From NCBI GenBank assembly GCA_050946935.1, contig JBMNVR010000006.1:22691-86690 (forward strand): a DNA stretch of 64,000 nucleotides. Direction: 5' to 3'. The notes below the pieces were generated by a model. The model was given only the letters and a program-made list of their open reading frames with translations, was not told the origin of the DNA and ran no database searches. A program made the position numbers and the translations under genes. This document shows, one piece after another, positions 18,286 to 27,460 of the stretch. This DNA comes from UQRS01 sp050946935. Its GTDB lineage: Bacteria > Bacillota > Clostridia > Oscillospirales > Acutalibacteraceae. How positions within the stretch are numbered: position 1 is the stretch's first letter; each line of letters starts with the position of its first letter.

Positions 18286-18674
18286 AATCGTTTCCTCCTC
18301 AATTTCTTAATTTTATCGTCCGCATTTTATATAAAAAATCCACACGGCAACAATAAAATTTGTTTTTTCTTCCTATATAGAATAGCACTTTCCCATTCGA
18401 TTGTGCAATAAAAATATTGCTAAAATAAATAAAATATTTTAAATAATTAAGCCAATATCATCCTGGTTTATCATAAATATTATCAAAACAGTGTTTTTTT
18501 AAACAAGCCAGAATCATTTTTTGCAATTTTGATAAACAAGGAATGTAACCTTGTTTCCTTCTTGGATACACAGGCTAAAAAGACAAAAGCAGCCTCCTGA
18601 AAAATCAGGAGGCTGCTTTTCGTTAACCGTTATACAAATAACCCGCGGCTGATCCGGCAAAACCCGGATGCATA
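18286..18674. other. AT-rich region upstream of SP2
   Basis: About 390 bp between the SP2 start and the SP3 stop, both minus-strand. The left part is strongly AT-rich and should hold the SP2 promoter; I could not fix a single -35/-10 pair. The right part holds the SP3 terminator. No gene seen. Confidence 0.5.
18584..18621 (-). terminator. Terminator of SP3
   Basis: Fourteen-bp perfect stem (AAGCAGCCTCCTGA and complement) with a short A-rich loop. On the minus strand it is followed by TTGTCTTTTT. Confidence 0.85.
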
Positions 18675-21600
18675 TTACTCCGCAATCACAGCGACAACCT
18701 GATCGGTTGTGCTGAGAAGAATGTAGCTCTGCCCATCCAGTTCATATTCCAAATAGAACATAGCGGCACGAACCCTGTTTTCCAGCACGCCCTTGAGACG
18801 GAATCCGAACTGGGTATAGACCTCTATATCCGTACCCTGCTCAAAGACAATCTGCCGGATCTGCTCGGCCGAGGCATTCTTATAGTCATCCAGAACCTCG
18901 CTTCCGGTCGCGTAATACACGCCATAGGCTTTAAAGATGATGCCCGATTCATTAATCTCGCCGACCGAAGTATTCGCTCCCGGAACGATCGAACCATTCC
19001 AGGTAATATCGTACTTTCCGTCTTCGGCATTGGCGGTCACCATGCCGGTGCTGATCTGCACCGACATTTCAACCTTATCGGCGATATCCGCGATCAGTTG
19101 GAGGTCGGAAAGCGCCGCCTCAATCGCGTCGGCATAGCCGTCGACGACCGATTGCTCAGTGATCTTTTTGCCCTCGACCACCGCGTTCACCGCTTCTTCC
19201 AAAACCAACCAGCTTTCCGGCGTGTAGTTGGCCTGGGTCAGAGCGGCTGCCTTGGCCTTTGCCGTATTGACCCTCGAATAATCGGCGTCTTTTATCTCCA
19301 GCCCGGTCACTGCGCTCTCAATCGCGGAGGCATAGTCGTCCACCGTAGACTGAGCCGCAGGGGCAAGGTTGTATTCCACCGCATCCACAGCAGCAGTCAG
19401 AGCGTCCGCACTCGCGTCGGTATAGATCGAAAGATCGGCGGGGACCTTGGCCAGCGCGGCCAAAACCGCGTCATAGTTGGCTTCTTTCGTCGTGATCAGC
19501 GCCAGCTCTCCAAGCTGCATCTTGCCGACCGAGGACATGGTAAAGGCCGCCTTGAAATAGGTATAGCCTTCGGTTGCGCTGTCCAGATACATGGTAACCG
19601 GGGTATTATTGGTCGTCGGCAGGCTCAAGGCCGAGTTGATAATCTCGGTCCAGCTCTGACCCTCGTCATTGGAACCGTACAGAATCCAGGAGACCGGGTT
19701 GCGTCCGCCCGGCGTATTGTCCGCAACCGCGGTATCTCCGCCGGTGGAGAGGATATAGCCCGAGATCTTAACCGGCGTGGCCGTACTGAACACGGTATCC
19801 ACATAGCTGTCATTATTCATATACAGCTTATTGGTATAGTCGCCGTCGAACAGCTTCTCATAGCCCTCACTATCGTGCTCCCGTCCAGAGATCGGGGTGA
19901 CATACTTCGCGTTGTCATAAACTTCCAGCGCGTCGACCAGCGCGTCATAGGCCGCGCGGGCGGCAGTCAGGGTCGCATAATTGGTTACATAGACACGCGC
20001 GTCGACCAGAAGATCGGCATAAGCTGCCTCGGCCGCTTCGATGGCGGACAGCTTGTTGCCGGACGGGCCGAGGGTGGTCACCTCGCCAATCGCATCGATC
20101 AAAGCAACGACCGGCGCAGCCATCGTCTGAAGCTCTTCTTCGCTCAGCGTACTTTCAAAACCGTCGGCGGTCAATACGCCCTTGGCAAAGACCAGACGCT
20201 CAGCCGTAGACTCTGTCGCATTCAAATCGCCCGTACCCGAGAAGAAGGCAGTAGCGCCGCCCTTGGCGTCGATGACCGCCGCCATATCTCCGGTAATAAC
20301 ATAGCCGTTGCCAGCAGCAGTCTTCAACTGCGCCTCATACCCTTCGGCATCGGTGGCCAGCGCCACACTGCTGAGAATATCACCCGTGCTCAGCAAAACG
20401 GCCGAGCCATCATCGCTTTGGAAATTCTGATAATAGGTATTCTCGCCCGCGAGACCGGCGTTGGCCGTGGGATACCCGAGCGTCTTACCCGCCCACTTGT
20501 TGGTTTGCGCATAGTTGGCGTACATATACCGGAACACGTTGCCGATCGCAGCAGCATAGTCGCCGGATCCGGGGTAGGTCGCGACGGAATCTACCGTGAT
20601 GCTCTTCCCGTTTTCGCGCGGGGTGGTAACGTGCGAGATGGTTTTATCCCACATGACCTGATAGGTCCGCCCGTCGGCGGTCAGATCAAATTCCTCGCCC
20701 AGCGGCGCCTGCTTGTGATTATCGTTTACAACCATGTAGCCGCCGACATCAAAGGCCATTCCACTGAACGGCACAATCAGGTAGGACCAGTACCGTCCGT
20801 CCTGATTCCAGGGGTTCCAACAGTTGTCATTGGCGCCATTCTTGCCGATATCCACAAACTTGTTATCGAGCTGTGCGCCAAACACGCTGTCATGGTTTTC
20901 GGTTGACCCGGTGCGGCCGGAGACAACACCGATGTTAATCATCCGTTCGGAGTAGAAATATTTGACCGTATCCTCCATCGCGCGAAGGGTGGTGTTCCAC
21001 TCGTCGTCGGTCTGGAGCGCCAGCCAAGGCTGGTTGGTCGCAGTCATACGATCGCGGTTCAAAGTAAAGGTAACGCCAAAGTCGGCAATGACCTGCGCAT
21101 AGGTCGCCTTGGCATTCTTCGCGTCAGCATAGTTGACCACATAGGTCTGCACATCCGTCTCGCCCAAAGCAGAGACCGCATCGGTGTAAATTGCCTCGAT
21201 CGCATCCAGACTGGTTTTGGATTTATAGGTGATCGGCATGACCGCCTTGATCGCTTCGATCGTGTTGTAGATATAGGTATAATCCTTGCCGTCCGCTTTG
21301 GCCTGCGCGATGGCCGCCGGCGCGGTGAGATCGGCAATATTGGAGACATATGCCTGATTCTCCACGCTCAGAGCCGCATACGCATCCCGCGCGGCGTCAA
21401 CCGCTTCGAAATACGCGTCGGTGAGCGGCTCAGTGGAAGCAATCGCGGCAATCAGCGCCTCCGTCTCCTCGATCGCAGCCGTGCCCGAATACACGCTGCC
21501 ATAGGTCCGCCACTCATCGAACTGGCAATAGCCGCTGGTGATGTTTCTGAAAGCGGTAATCTCCAATTTGTAATAGGAATATTCGGCCGGGCTGTCCACC

Positions 21601-22517
21601 TTGAACATGGTGTCTACCCAGCAGCAGCGCGTCTCTGACGCAGGGGTAAAATCGGTCACCGCGTCGATCAGCGTGTAATCCTTTCCGTCAGAGGAGCCGT
21701 AGAAATTCCAGGATTTCGGATCGCGCTCGCTGCTGTCGTTGGCCGTCATATAGGTATAAGCGTACACCGTGGTCGGCACGGTCGTCGTATAGGTCAGAGT
21801 GGGCACCTCGCCCGCGTCGAAATTGATGCCCATTTTGTTGCCGAGACCGGCAAAAAGCTTAGCCGGGCCTTCCCCGCCATCGGCCCCGGTTTTGCTGCGG
21901 CTTCCCGAAACAACCTTTGCGTTATCGGCATCCACATAGGAGGTCAGATCAGTAATGGCATCCTTGTAAAAATACATCTGCCGGGCATTGGCCACGGCGG
22001 AATACCCCTCCTCGCCGATATACTCGACTGAAATGGTCTGTGTACCCGTCAGTCCCGCAAAGGAGACGATGGTCGAGAGATTGCGATTCTCCCAACTGGC
22101 ATCGGAGGACCGGGTATAGGGCGGCAGCTTCACATTGCCAAGCAACGTGCAGTTTGCAGGATCAGTCCAGTAGTTGCCAAGATAGACGTTGGCGTTGGCC
22201 GAAGCCGGGCAGCGGTTATCCGTGCTGCGCCCCGAATAGTGGATTTGCATCGATGAGTAGGTTCCTTCCCCGAATTCGATGCTGTAAACCGCGACCGAAC
22301 CGTTGATCGTACTGATGTTGCTCGTCTCATTCGCAACACCGTAGTTGCCGTTGGAATTGGTTTCGGTCTTGCTGGTTGCACCAATGGTGGTGTTGCACTC
22401 TACCGTTAGGTAGTCGGCCGATGCATACTCGGCCACGACTGTAAACATAGCCATCGGCAAAGCCGAAAGACACAGGCAGACAGCGAGCAACACAGCAAGC
22501 AGCTTCTTTGCTTTCAT
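18675..22517 (-). CDS. Secreted multidomain protein SP3
   Basis: About 1280 residues with a signal peptide (MKAKKLLAVLLAVCLCLSAL). Two discoidin-like modules are visible: one near residues 210-365 (KSWNFYGSSDGKDYTLID, YYKLEITAF) and one near 890-1040 (NPVSWILYGSNDEGQSWTE). Between them lie helical FIVAR-like segments and a central ~300-residue region (around residues 495-810) with WNTTLRAMEDTVKYFYSE, a tryptophan-rich WNPWNQDGRYWSYLIVPF and an LGYPTANAGL stretch, which I cannot assign. Two more FIVAR segments precede the shared C-terminal module (KAYGVYYATG, FGFRLKGV). The start at 22517 follows GGAGG by seven bases. It lies between the inverted SP2 and SP4 genes. A surface glycan role is inferred. 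Confidence 0.8.
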   Translation of the reverse strand: MKAKKLLAVLLAVCLCLSALPMAMFTVVAEYASADYLTVECNTTIGATSKTETNSNGNYGVANETSNISTINGSVAVYSIEFGEGTYSSMQIHYSGRSTDNRCPASANANVYLGNYWTDPANCTLLGNVKLPPYTRSSDASWENRNLSTIVSFAGLTGTQTISVEYIGEEGYSAVANARQMYFYKDAITDLTSYVDADNAKVVSGSRSKTGADGGEGPAKLFAGLGNKMGINFDAGEVPTLTYTTTVPTTVYAYTYMTANDSSERDPKSWNFYGSSDGKDYTLIDAVTDFTPASETRCCWVDTMFKVDSPAEYSYYKLEITAFRNITSGYCQFDEWRTYGSVYSGTAAIEETEALIAAIASTEPLTDAYFEAVDAARDAYAALSVENQAYVSNIADLTAPAAIAQAKADGKDYTYIYNTIEAIKAVMPITYKSKTSLDAIEAIYTDAVSALGETDVQTYVVNYADAKNAKATYAQVIADFGVTFTLNRDRMTATNQPWLALQTDDEWNTTLRAMEDTVKYFYSERMINIGVVSGRTGSTENHDSVFGAQLDNKFVDIGKNGANDNCWNPWNQDGRYWSYLIVPFSGMAFDVGGYMVVNDNHKQAPLGEEFDLTADGRTYQVMWDKTISHVTTPRENGKSITVDSVATYPGSGDYAAAIGNVFRYMYANYAQTNKWAGKTLGYPTANAGLAGENTYYQNFQSDDGSAVLLSTGDILSSVALATDAEGYEAQLKTAAGNGYVITGDMAAVIDAKGGATAFFSGTGDLNATESTAERLVFAKGVLTADGFESTLSEEELQTMAAPVVALIDAIGEVTTLGPSGNKLSAIEAAEAAYADLLVDARVYVTNYATLTAARAAYDALVDALEVYDNAKYVTPISGREHDSEGYEKLFDGDYTNKLYMNNDSYVDTVFSTATPVKISGYILSTGGDTAVADNTPGGRNPVSWILYGSNDEGQSWTEIINSALSLPTTNNTPVTMYLDSATEGYTYFKAAFTMSSVGKMQLGELALITTKEANYDAVLAALAKVPADLSIYTDASADALTAAVDAVEYNLAPAAQSTVDDYASAIESAVTGLEIKDADYSRVNTAKAKAAALTQANYTPESWLVLEEAVNAVVEGKKITEQSVVDGYADAIEAALSDLQLIADIADKVEMSVQISTGMVTANAEDGKYDITWNGSIVPGANTSVGEINESGIIFKAYGVYYATGSEVLDDYKNASAEQIRQIVFEQGTDIEVYTQFGFRLKGVLENRVRAAMFYLEYELDGQSYILLSTTDQVVAVIAE

Positions 22518-23087
22518 GATTTTTCCTCCTTCATATATTCCGTTTTCAGAACACCGAAAGTTATTTGGCCACAAAAACAGGTGTTTTTACGACACACTTG
22601 CTCAAACTTCACTATATTTTTACAAAAATCCGGAGAAGCTTTAAGCACAATAACTATCTTCCTATTATGTATAGCACATTTTGAAAAATAATTATATAAA
22701 AATTGTGCTCTAAAATTCCAAATTTTTGTTTTAAAATGTTTCAATTGAATCCACACTGAAAGATTCTCGCCTTTTTATTCACTTGAAGGATTCAAGCGTG
22801 GTAAAATTTTGTTAAATAGTATTTTTTTGTTATAGTCTGCTCGAATTTTTCCTTTACAACCATCCATTTGATAACAAAAGAACATCTTTTCTGAAAGAAT
22901 ACTCCAAAAAAGAAGAATTCGCCTTTTTTACACAGCACCATATGTTCGGGTCAGTAAATTGTCATATTTTTTCAATTTATTTGTATTATAGTTAAAACAA
23001 CTTAACTTTTTATTGATTTTTATGGACTATATTGTATAATATTAAGCATAAAGTTTATGTTTAGTATGTTATAGGAGGTAAAAGACA
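22518..23087. other. AT-rich divergent regulatory region between SP3 and SP4
   Basis: About 570 bp of strongly AT-rich DNA with many T and A runs and no coding frame. It must carry the promoters of SP3 (minus) and SP4 (plus). The SP4 promoter is visible at 23013-23040. Confidence 0.6.
23013..23040 (+). promoter_or_regulatory. Promoter of SP4
   Basis: TTGATT (23013-23018) and TATAAT (23035-23040) with a 16-bp spacer, about 45 bp before the SP4 ATG. Confidence 0.65.
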
Positions 23088-24409
23088 ATGAAAAAATATA
23101 TTTTCAAAGCGTTTTTGATCATCCTTGCTCTGGCCATGGCGCTGTCATCCGTGGGGACTACGCTGGTGGTCGCTGCTATCAACGACGGGGACGAGGTGAT
23201 CTATCTCTCCTCCAACGAGGGTCAGAAGTTGCTGACCGACTCCAACACCGGATTTGGCGATCTCACCTACAACCAGAATCTGAACAAGAACGGGAAGATC
23301 ACCTACAACAAGCCGAATACGACAGGGGATTCCTATACGGCAACCGAATCTGACAACGGATTGGTCGCCCATGCCGAGGCCAACCTCTATTATAATATTG
23401 AGGGGCAGGGCTTTACTGCGTTTGAAAGCTGGATTGGCATTGATTCAGTCACCGGCAACGGAGACGGGGTAGCCAGCGTAATTTTTGAATTTTATCTTGA
23501 CGACGCCCTAATCTATACGGCGAGCGAGCAGACCCTTACCTCGGCGGCCGAGTATGTTTCCATCAACATCAGCGGCGGCAAGACCTTCCGGATCCATATT
23601 GACCCGAACGGTGTGAACAACTGCGACCACGCCGTACTGGTCGAGGCCGCTTTCTTAAAACAGAGTGCGGAGGGGAAGACCACCGTGACCTCGATCACAC
23701 CGCAGTTTATGAACATGGAGTATGCGCAACCATATGTGTTTCCCTCCACCGCCAGCGTCACCCTGAGCGATGGCACCACGCAGGAATGTGCCGTGTCGTG
23801 GGACACCTCTTCATTTTCAGCGACCACACCGGGAGAGCAGCTACTAAACGGCACAATCAGGCTTGGTGACAACATGCTGAATCCGAATGGGGTGCATGCC
23901 TCCCTCAGCGTGACGGTCGGGGAGAAGGATGAAAACATTCTCTATCTTTCCGATCTGACGGTCCAGGATGAATCCTATGACTGGGCATCCTCCTGGCTGG
24001 ACGCTGCGGTGGAGAACAAGACCTGGCAGTTGAAGATTGAGGATGTCTATACCAACATGGTAAAGGGCGTCTCGGCCAATACCTACGCCTATCTGACCTA
24101 TGAAATTCCGACCGGTGCGACGAATTTTGAGGCGTATGTCGGCACAACAGCGGCTGCGTCCGGTAAGACCGCGTATTCCATTCGGCTTGTACGATACCTA
24201 TGAAAACAAGGATTCGACGTATACGGACGCGACGCCGGATAACATCAAGAACGCGGTTTTCACCAAGGACACCAATGCACAGAAGATCAGCGTAGACGTT
24301 ACCGGATACAATTACATCATGATCCGCTTTGAAAAGGTAAACGACGACAACTCCAGCGCGCACGGCACGTATGCGGACGCCAAATTTCTGATGGAAGACG
24401 CACCTAAAG

Positions 24410-24756
24410 CGGACTATACGGCCGTGAATGCGGCGATCGAGGCGGCCGAAAAGATCGACCGTACACAGTATACGGTAGCTTCCTGTAAAGCTGTGGACGC
24501 AGCGGTTGCCGCAGTGGTTACCGGTAAGTATGCCACTGAGCAGGCTGAAGTAGATGCCATGGCCGCCGCGATTGAAAACGCAATTTCGCAGTTGGCGCCC
24601 AAATCGGCTCATACCCTGTCCGACGTCTGGACGTTTAAAAACGAGGACAAAACCCTGTATGATTTGGAATCTGAAAAACAGATTACCATGTATGCGACAA
24701 CCGGGGATCTCTGGGATTCCCCGCGGGTGTACACCAACATGCTGCTGACCGATGCG
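24410..24756 (+). repeat. Inverted near-identical block 2 (SP4 copy)
   Basis: Partner of 16714-17060, in inverted orientation; lies within the second reading-frame segment of SP4. Confidence 0.85.
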
Positions 24757-25131
24757 TCAGAAGGGAATTTCACTGCGACGGTGCAGCTGACCTTCTCGCC
24801 GGACACCGATTATCAGTCGGCCGGCCTGATCGTATACGGCAGCGATGCGGAGATCTTCTCAGTACAGAGGCGGTATCACTCTGGCCACAACGGCAACTGT
24901 ATCTGCGGCGTTTCGGTGACGTCGGGCAACCCGAGCGAATCGTCGGTCAGCGACACCGGCGCGGAAACGATCTATCTGAAGGTAGAGCGGACAGGGAACA
25001 GCCTCGCCGGATACTGGAGCACGGACAATACCGAGTGGACGACCGTTTGGACCAAGGAAAACGCCTCGCTTTCGGGCACAGTTCAGGTAGGCCTGTATAC
25101 TGGCAAGGGAGGAGATTCCCCAAAGGCAGCT

Positions 25132-25794
25132 GAAATTCCGGCCACATTCCGTGATTTTACTCTGAATGATACAGTTGTAGCGTTTGCGGCGTCTATTTAC
25201 GCCGACTACACCGCGGTGGACGCGGCCCTTGACAAGGCTGCCGCTCTGACCGAGGGAGACTACACCGAAGCCTCCTGGGCGAAGCTGCAGACCGCGGTGA
25301 ACGCGGTAGTGCGCGACCTCACAGCCAGCGAGCAGGCGACGGTCGACGGCTATGCCGCCGCGATCGAGGCGGCTATCCTCGCCCTCGTACCTACATCGGT
25401 TGAGATGAGTCTGACCATCGGCGCCGGCATGGTGACCGCCGCGGCCGAGGGCAAGTACGACATCACCTGGAACGCACGGATTCTTCTCCCCGACGACAAG
25501 CTGGCTGAGGACATCAACGCAGCCGGTGTGAAATTCAAGAACTACGGCGTCTACTACGCGACCGGCAAAGATGTGCTGGCCGACTACAAGAATGCCTCGG
25601 CCGATCAGATCCGTAAGATCGTCTTTGCCCAGGGCGAGGATGTGGATGTCTACACCGCCTACGGCTTCCGGCTGAAGAACGTGACCGAGAACCGTGTACG
25701 CGCGGCCATGTTCTACATCGAGTACGAGCTGAACGGACAGAGCTATATCCTGCTCAGCACGGTCAACGAGGTGGTTGCCGTCATCACGGCGTAA
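25132..25794 (+). repeat. Inverted near-identical block 1 (SP4 copy)
   Basis: Partner of 15673-16335, in inverted orientation. Both blocks together could support homologous inversion of the segment that includes SP3. Confidence 0.85.
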
Positions 25795-25857
25795 AGCGCA
25801 CCACGGATACATGAATTAAGCTGCAACCCAACTGTAAGGTTTTATACACTGCAAAAC

Positions 25858-25900
25858 ATCCCCGCCCTTTCCGGAAGAATCCGAAAAGGGCGGGGATTTC
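25858..25900 (+). terminator. Terminator of SP4
   Basis: Stem ATCCCCGCCCTTTYCGG with its complement, short loop, followed by TTTC on the plus strand. Confidence 0.8.
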
Positions 25901-25915
25901 ATATGCAAGTCAAGC

Positions 25916-25952
25916 AAAAAGACGCCGCCGACAGAATCTTGTCGACGGCGTC
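25916..25952 (-). terminator. Terminator of the DMT exporter gene
   Basis: Thirteen-bp stem (GACGCCGYCGACA arms) followed on the minus strand by TTTTTGC, directly after the exporter stop. Confidence 0.85.
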
Positions 25953-25974
25953 TAACCCGAAAGTGTTTATAAAA

Positions 25975-26913
25975 TCATGCCTCTCCAATTTCCTCCCCGG
26001 TCAGCCGCGCGTCTTTCGAAGCGGCGTGCGGCTTTCCCCGGCGTTTGAGAAAAGCCAGCTTGGTCTCCGACAGCAGTACGGCGCAGAAAATCAACAGAAA
26101 GCCTGCGACAATGCGGAGGGTGAGCCTCTCTCCATACAACGCCACCGAAAAAGCAACGCCGAACACCGATTCCAGCGAAAGCAAAATCGAGGCGGTGGCG
26201 GGCGGGGTGTATTTCTGCCCGAAATTCTGCATCAGCAAAGCCGCCGCCGTACAGAATACGGCCAGATATCCAATACCAAGAAGCAGTTGCCGGTTCCAGA
26301 CAATCCCACCCCTATCCTCAAACAGCAGCGTACCGGCAAGAGCCAGCAGACCGCTGGAAGCAAACTGCACCACCGTAAGAAGAACGGGATCGCGCCCGTC
26401 ACTGAACCGACAAACAGCAATGATATGCGCGGCATAGAAAAAACCGCCGCAAAGGGTCAAAATATCTCCCCGGCCGATCGAAAAATCGCTCGTGAGGGAA
26501 ACCAAGCCGATCCCGGTGATGCACAACAAGGCGGCCGCAATGTTGTATCGATCCGGCCTCTTTTTCCCGACGATCCAGTAGAGAAACGGTACCAGCACGC
26601 AGTATACCGCCGTCAAAAAGGCGTTCTTGCCCGGCGTCGTCTCGGTAATACCCAGTGTTTGCAGAGCATAAGCGGCAAAAAGCAACAGGCCGAGGACGCC
26701 CCCCTGCCAAAGATAGCTGCGGTTCAGTCCGCGCATCCGTTTCCGGAACACGGCCGCAAGAATCAGGCTGGCCGACAAAAACCGAATCGCCAAAAGCAGA
26801 CAGGTAGGCACCGTGTCCACCACATCCTTGACGATGATAAAAGAACTGCCCCAAATCAGGGTCGCGGCCAGCAGCGCGGCACGGGCCAGTCCGTTGCGTT
26901 TCTTTTCCTTCAC
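25975..26913 (-). CDS. DMT superfamily (EamA) metabolite exporter
   Basis: About 312 residues with ten hydrophobic helices in two EamA repeats. LIWGSSFIIVKDVVD near the front and LGITETTPGKNAFLTAVYCVLVPFLYW at the fourth helix are typical. The second repeat ends LYGERLTLRIVAGFLLIFCAVLL. It would export an amino acid, purine or other small molecule; the substrate is unknown. The GTG at 26913, preceded by GGAAAGG, is the likely start, because the upstream frame overlaps the tail of the broken neighbour gene. It is the last gene of the cinA-sortase operon. Confidence 0.85.
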   Translation of the reverse strand: MKEKKRNGLARAALLAATLIWGSSFIIVKDVVDTVPTCLLLAIRFLSASLILAAVFRKRMRGLNRSYLWQGGVLGLLLFAAYALQTLGITETTPGKNAFLTAVYCVLVPFLYWIVGKKRPDRYNIAAALLCITGIGLVSLTSDFSIGRGDILTLCGGFFYAAHIIAVCRFSDGRDPVLLTVVQFASSGLLALAGTLLFEDRGGIVWNRQLLLGIGYLAVFCTAAALLMQNFGQKYTPPATASILLSLESVFGVAFSVALYGERLTLRIVAGFLLIFCAVLLSETKLAFLKRRGKPHAASKDARLTGEEIGEA

Positions 26914-26974
26914 GTTTCTCTTGCCTTTCCAAAAAAACAGGCCCAACACGATCTCTGGGCTTGCCGTAAAATTC

Positions 26975-27460
26975 TCAACTGAACCAAGCCGGCAGCACAT
27001 AACTGATGAATGAGATAATCAAGCCGGCCACAACGACACCGGCCGCAATGGTCGGCAGTGATTTTCTGATCCGAATATCCAGCGCATCAGCCACCAGCGC
27101 GCCGGTCCAGGCGCCGGTTCCGGGCAGCGGAATGGCCACCAGAATAAACAACCCCCATATTTTATATTTATTTACGGTTGCGCTGCCTTCTCCACCTTAC
27201 GGTCAAGGAACGCCATGAATCGGTCAAAGGCCCTGATTTTTCGCAGCAGAGCAAAAATTTTCTTCAAAGACAGCAAAATAAAAGGGATCGGCAGCATATT
27301 GCCCAGAAAGCAGATCAGGAACACCTTTTCCCAGGATATGTTCAGCAGCGCCGCCGCAATCAGTCCGCCGCGCAGTTCGATCAGCGGCAACATTGAAACT
27401 ATAAATACCACCAGCTCAGCCGGCAGACTGTCGCGCAGCGCACGGGTAATATTTTACCAT
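26975..27460 (-). pseudogene. Small multidrug export family protein (COG2426-like), frameshifted
   Basis: The middle part reads VVFIVSMLPLIELRGGLI and LGNMLPIPFILL, then stops at 27172. The remaining family signature continues in another frame as FILVAIPLPGTGAWTGALVA and ends VVAGLIISFISYVLP at 26975. One missing base near 27176 explains this. The front is also displaced: an ATG at 27460, overlapping the upstream stop codon, needs one base removed near 27452 to join ITRALRDSLPAELV. With both repairs the protein has the usual length of about 160 residues and four helices. Either the gene is decaying or the sequence has two indel errors. Confidence 0.75.

Larger units (their letters stand above)
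23088..25794 (+). pseudogene. Secreted modular protein SP4, reading frame broken by a 1-base shift
   Basis: The ATG at 23088 follows ATAGGAGG and opens a signal peptide. An N-terminal beta-rich module (unlike SP2's CBM6) is followed by an Ig-like domain and an NPCBM-like module (YLSDLTVQDESYDWASSW). The frame then ends at 24203. Homology to SP2 continues in the next frame from about 24185 (FGLYDTYENKDSTYTDA) to the stop at 25794. This second part carries FIVAR, the concanavalin-like module, a second FIVAR and the shared C-terminal module. One extra base near 24180-24186 accounts for the break, since removing it joins the frames without loss. It is either a true mutation or a sequencing error; no slippery heptamer is present. 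Intact length would be about 900 residues. Confidence 0.85.

Noticed and set aside
24170..24205. Programmed frameshift in SP4
   Set aside because: No slippery heptamer, no downstream stimulatory stem evident, and the paralogue SP2 reads through in one frame.
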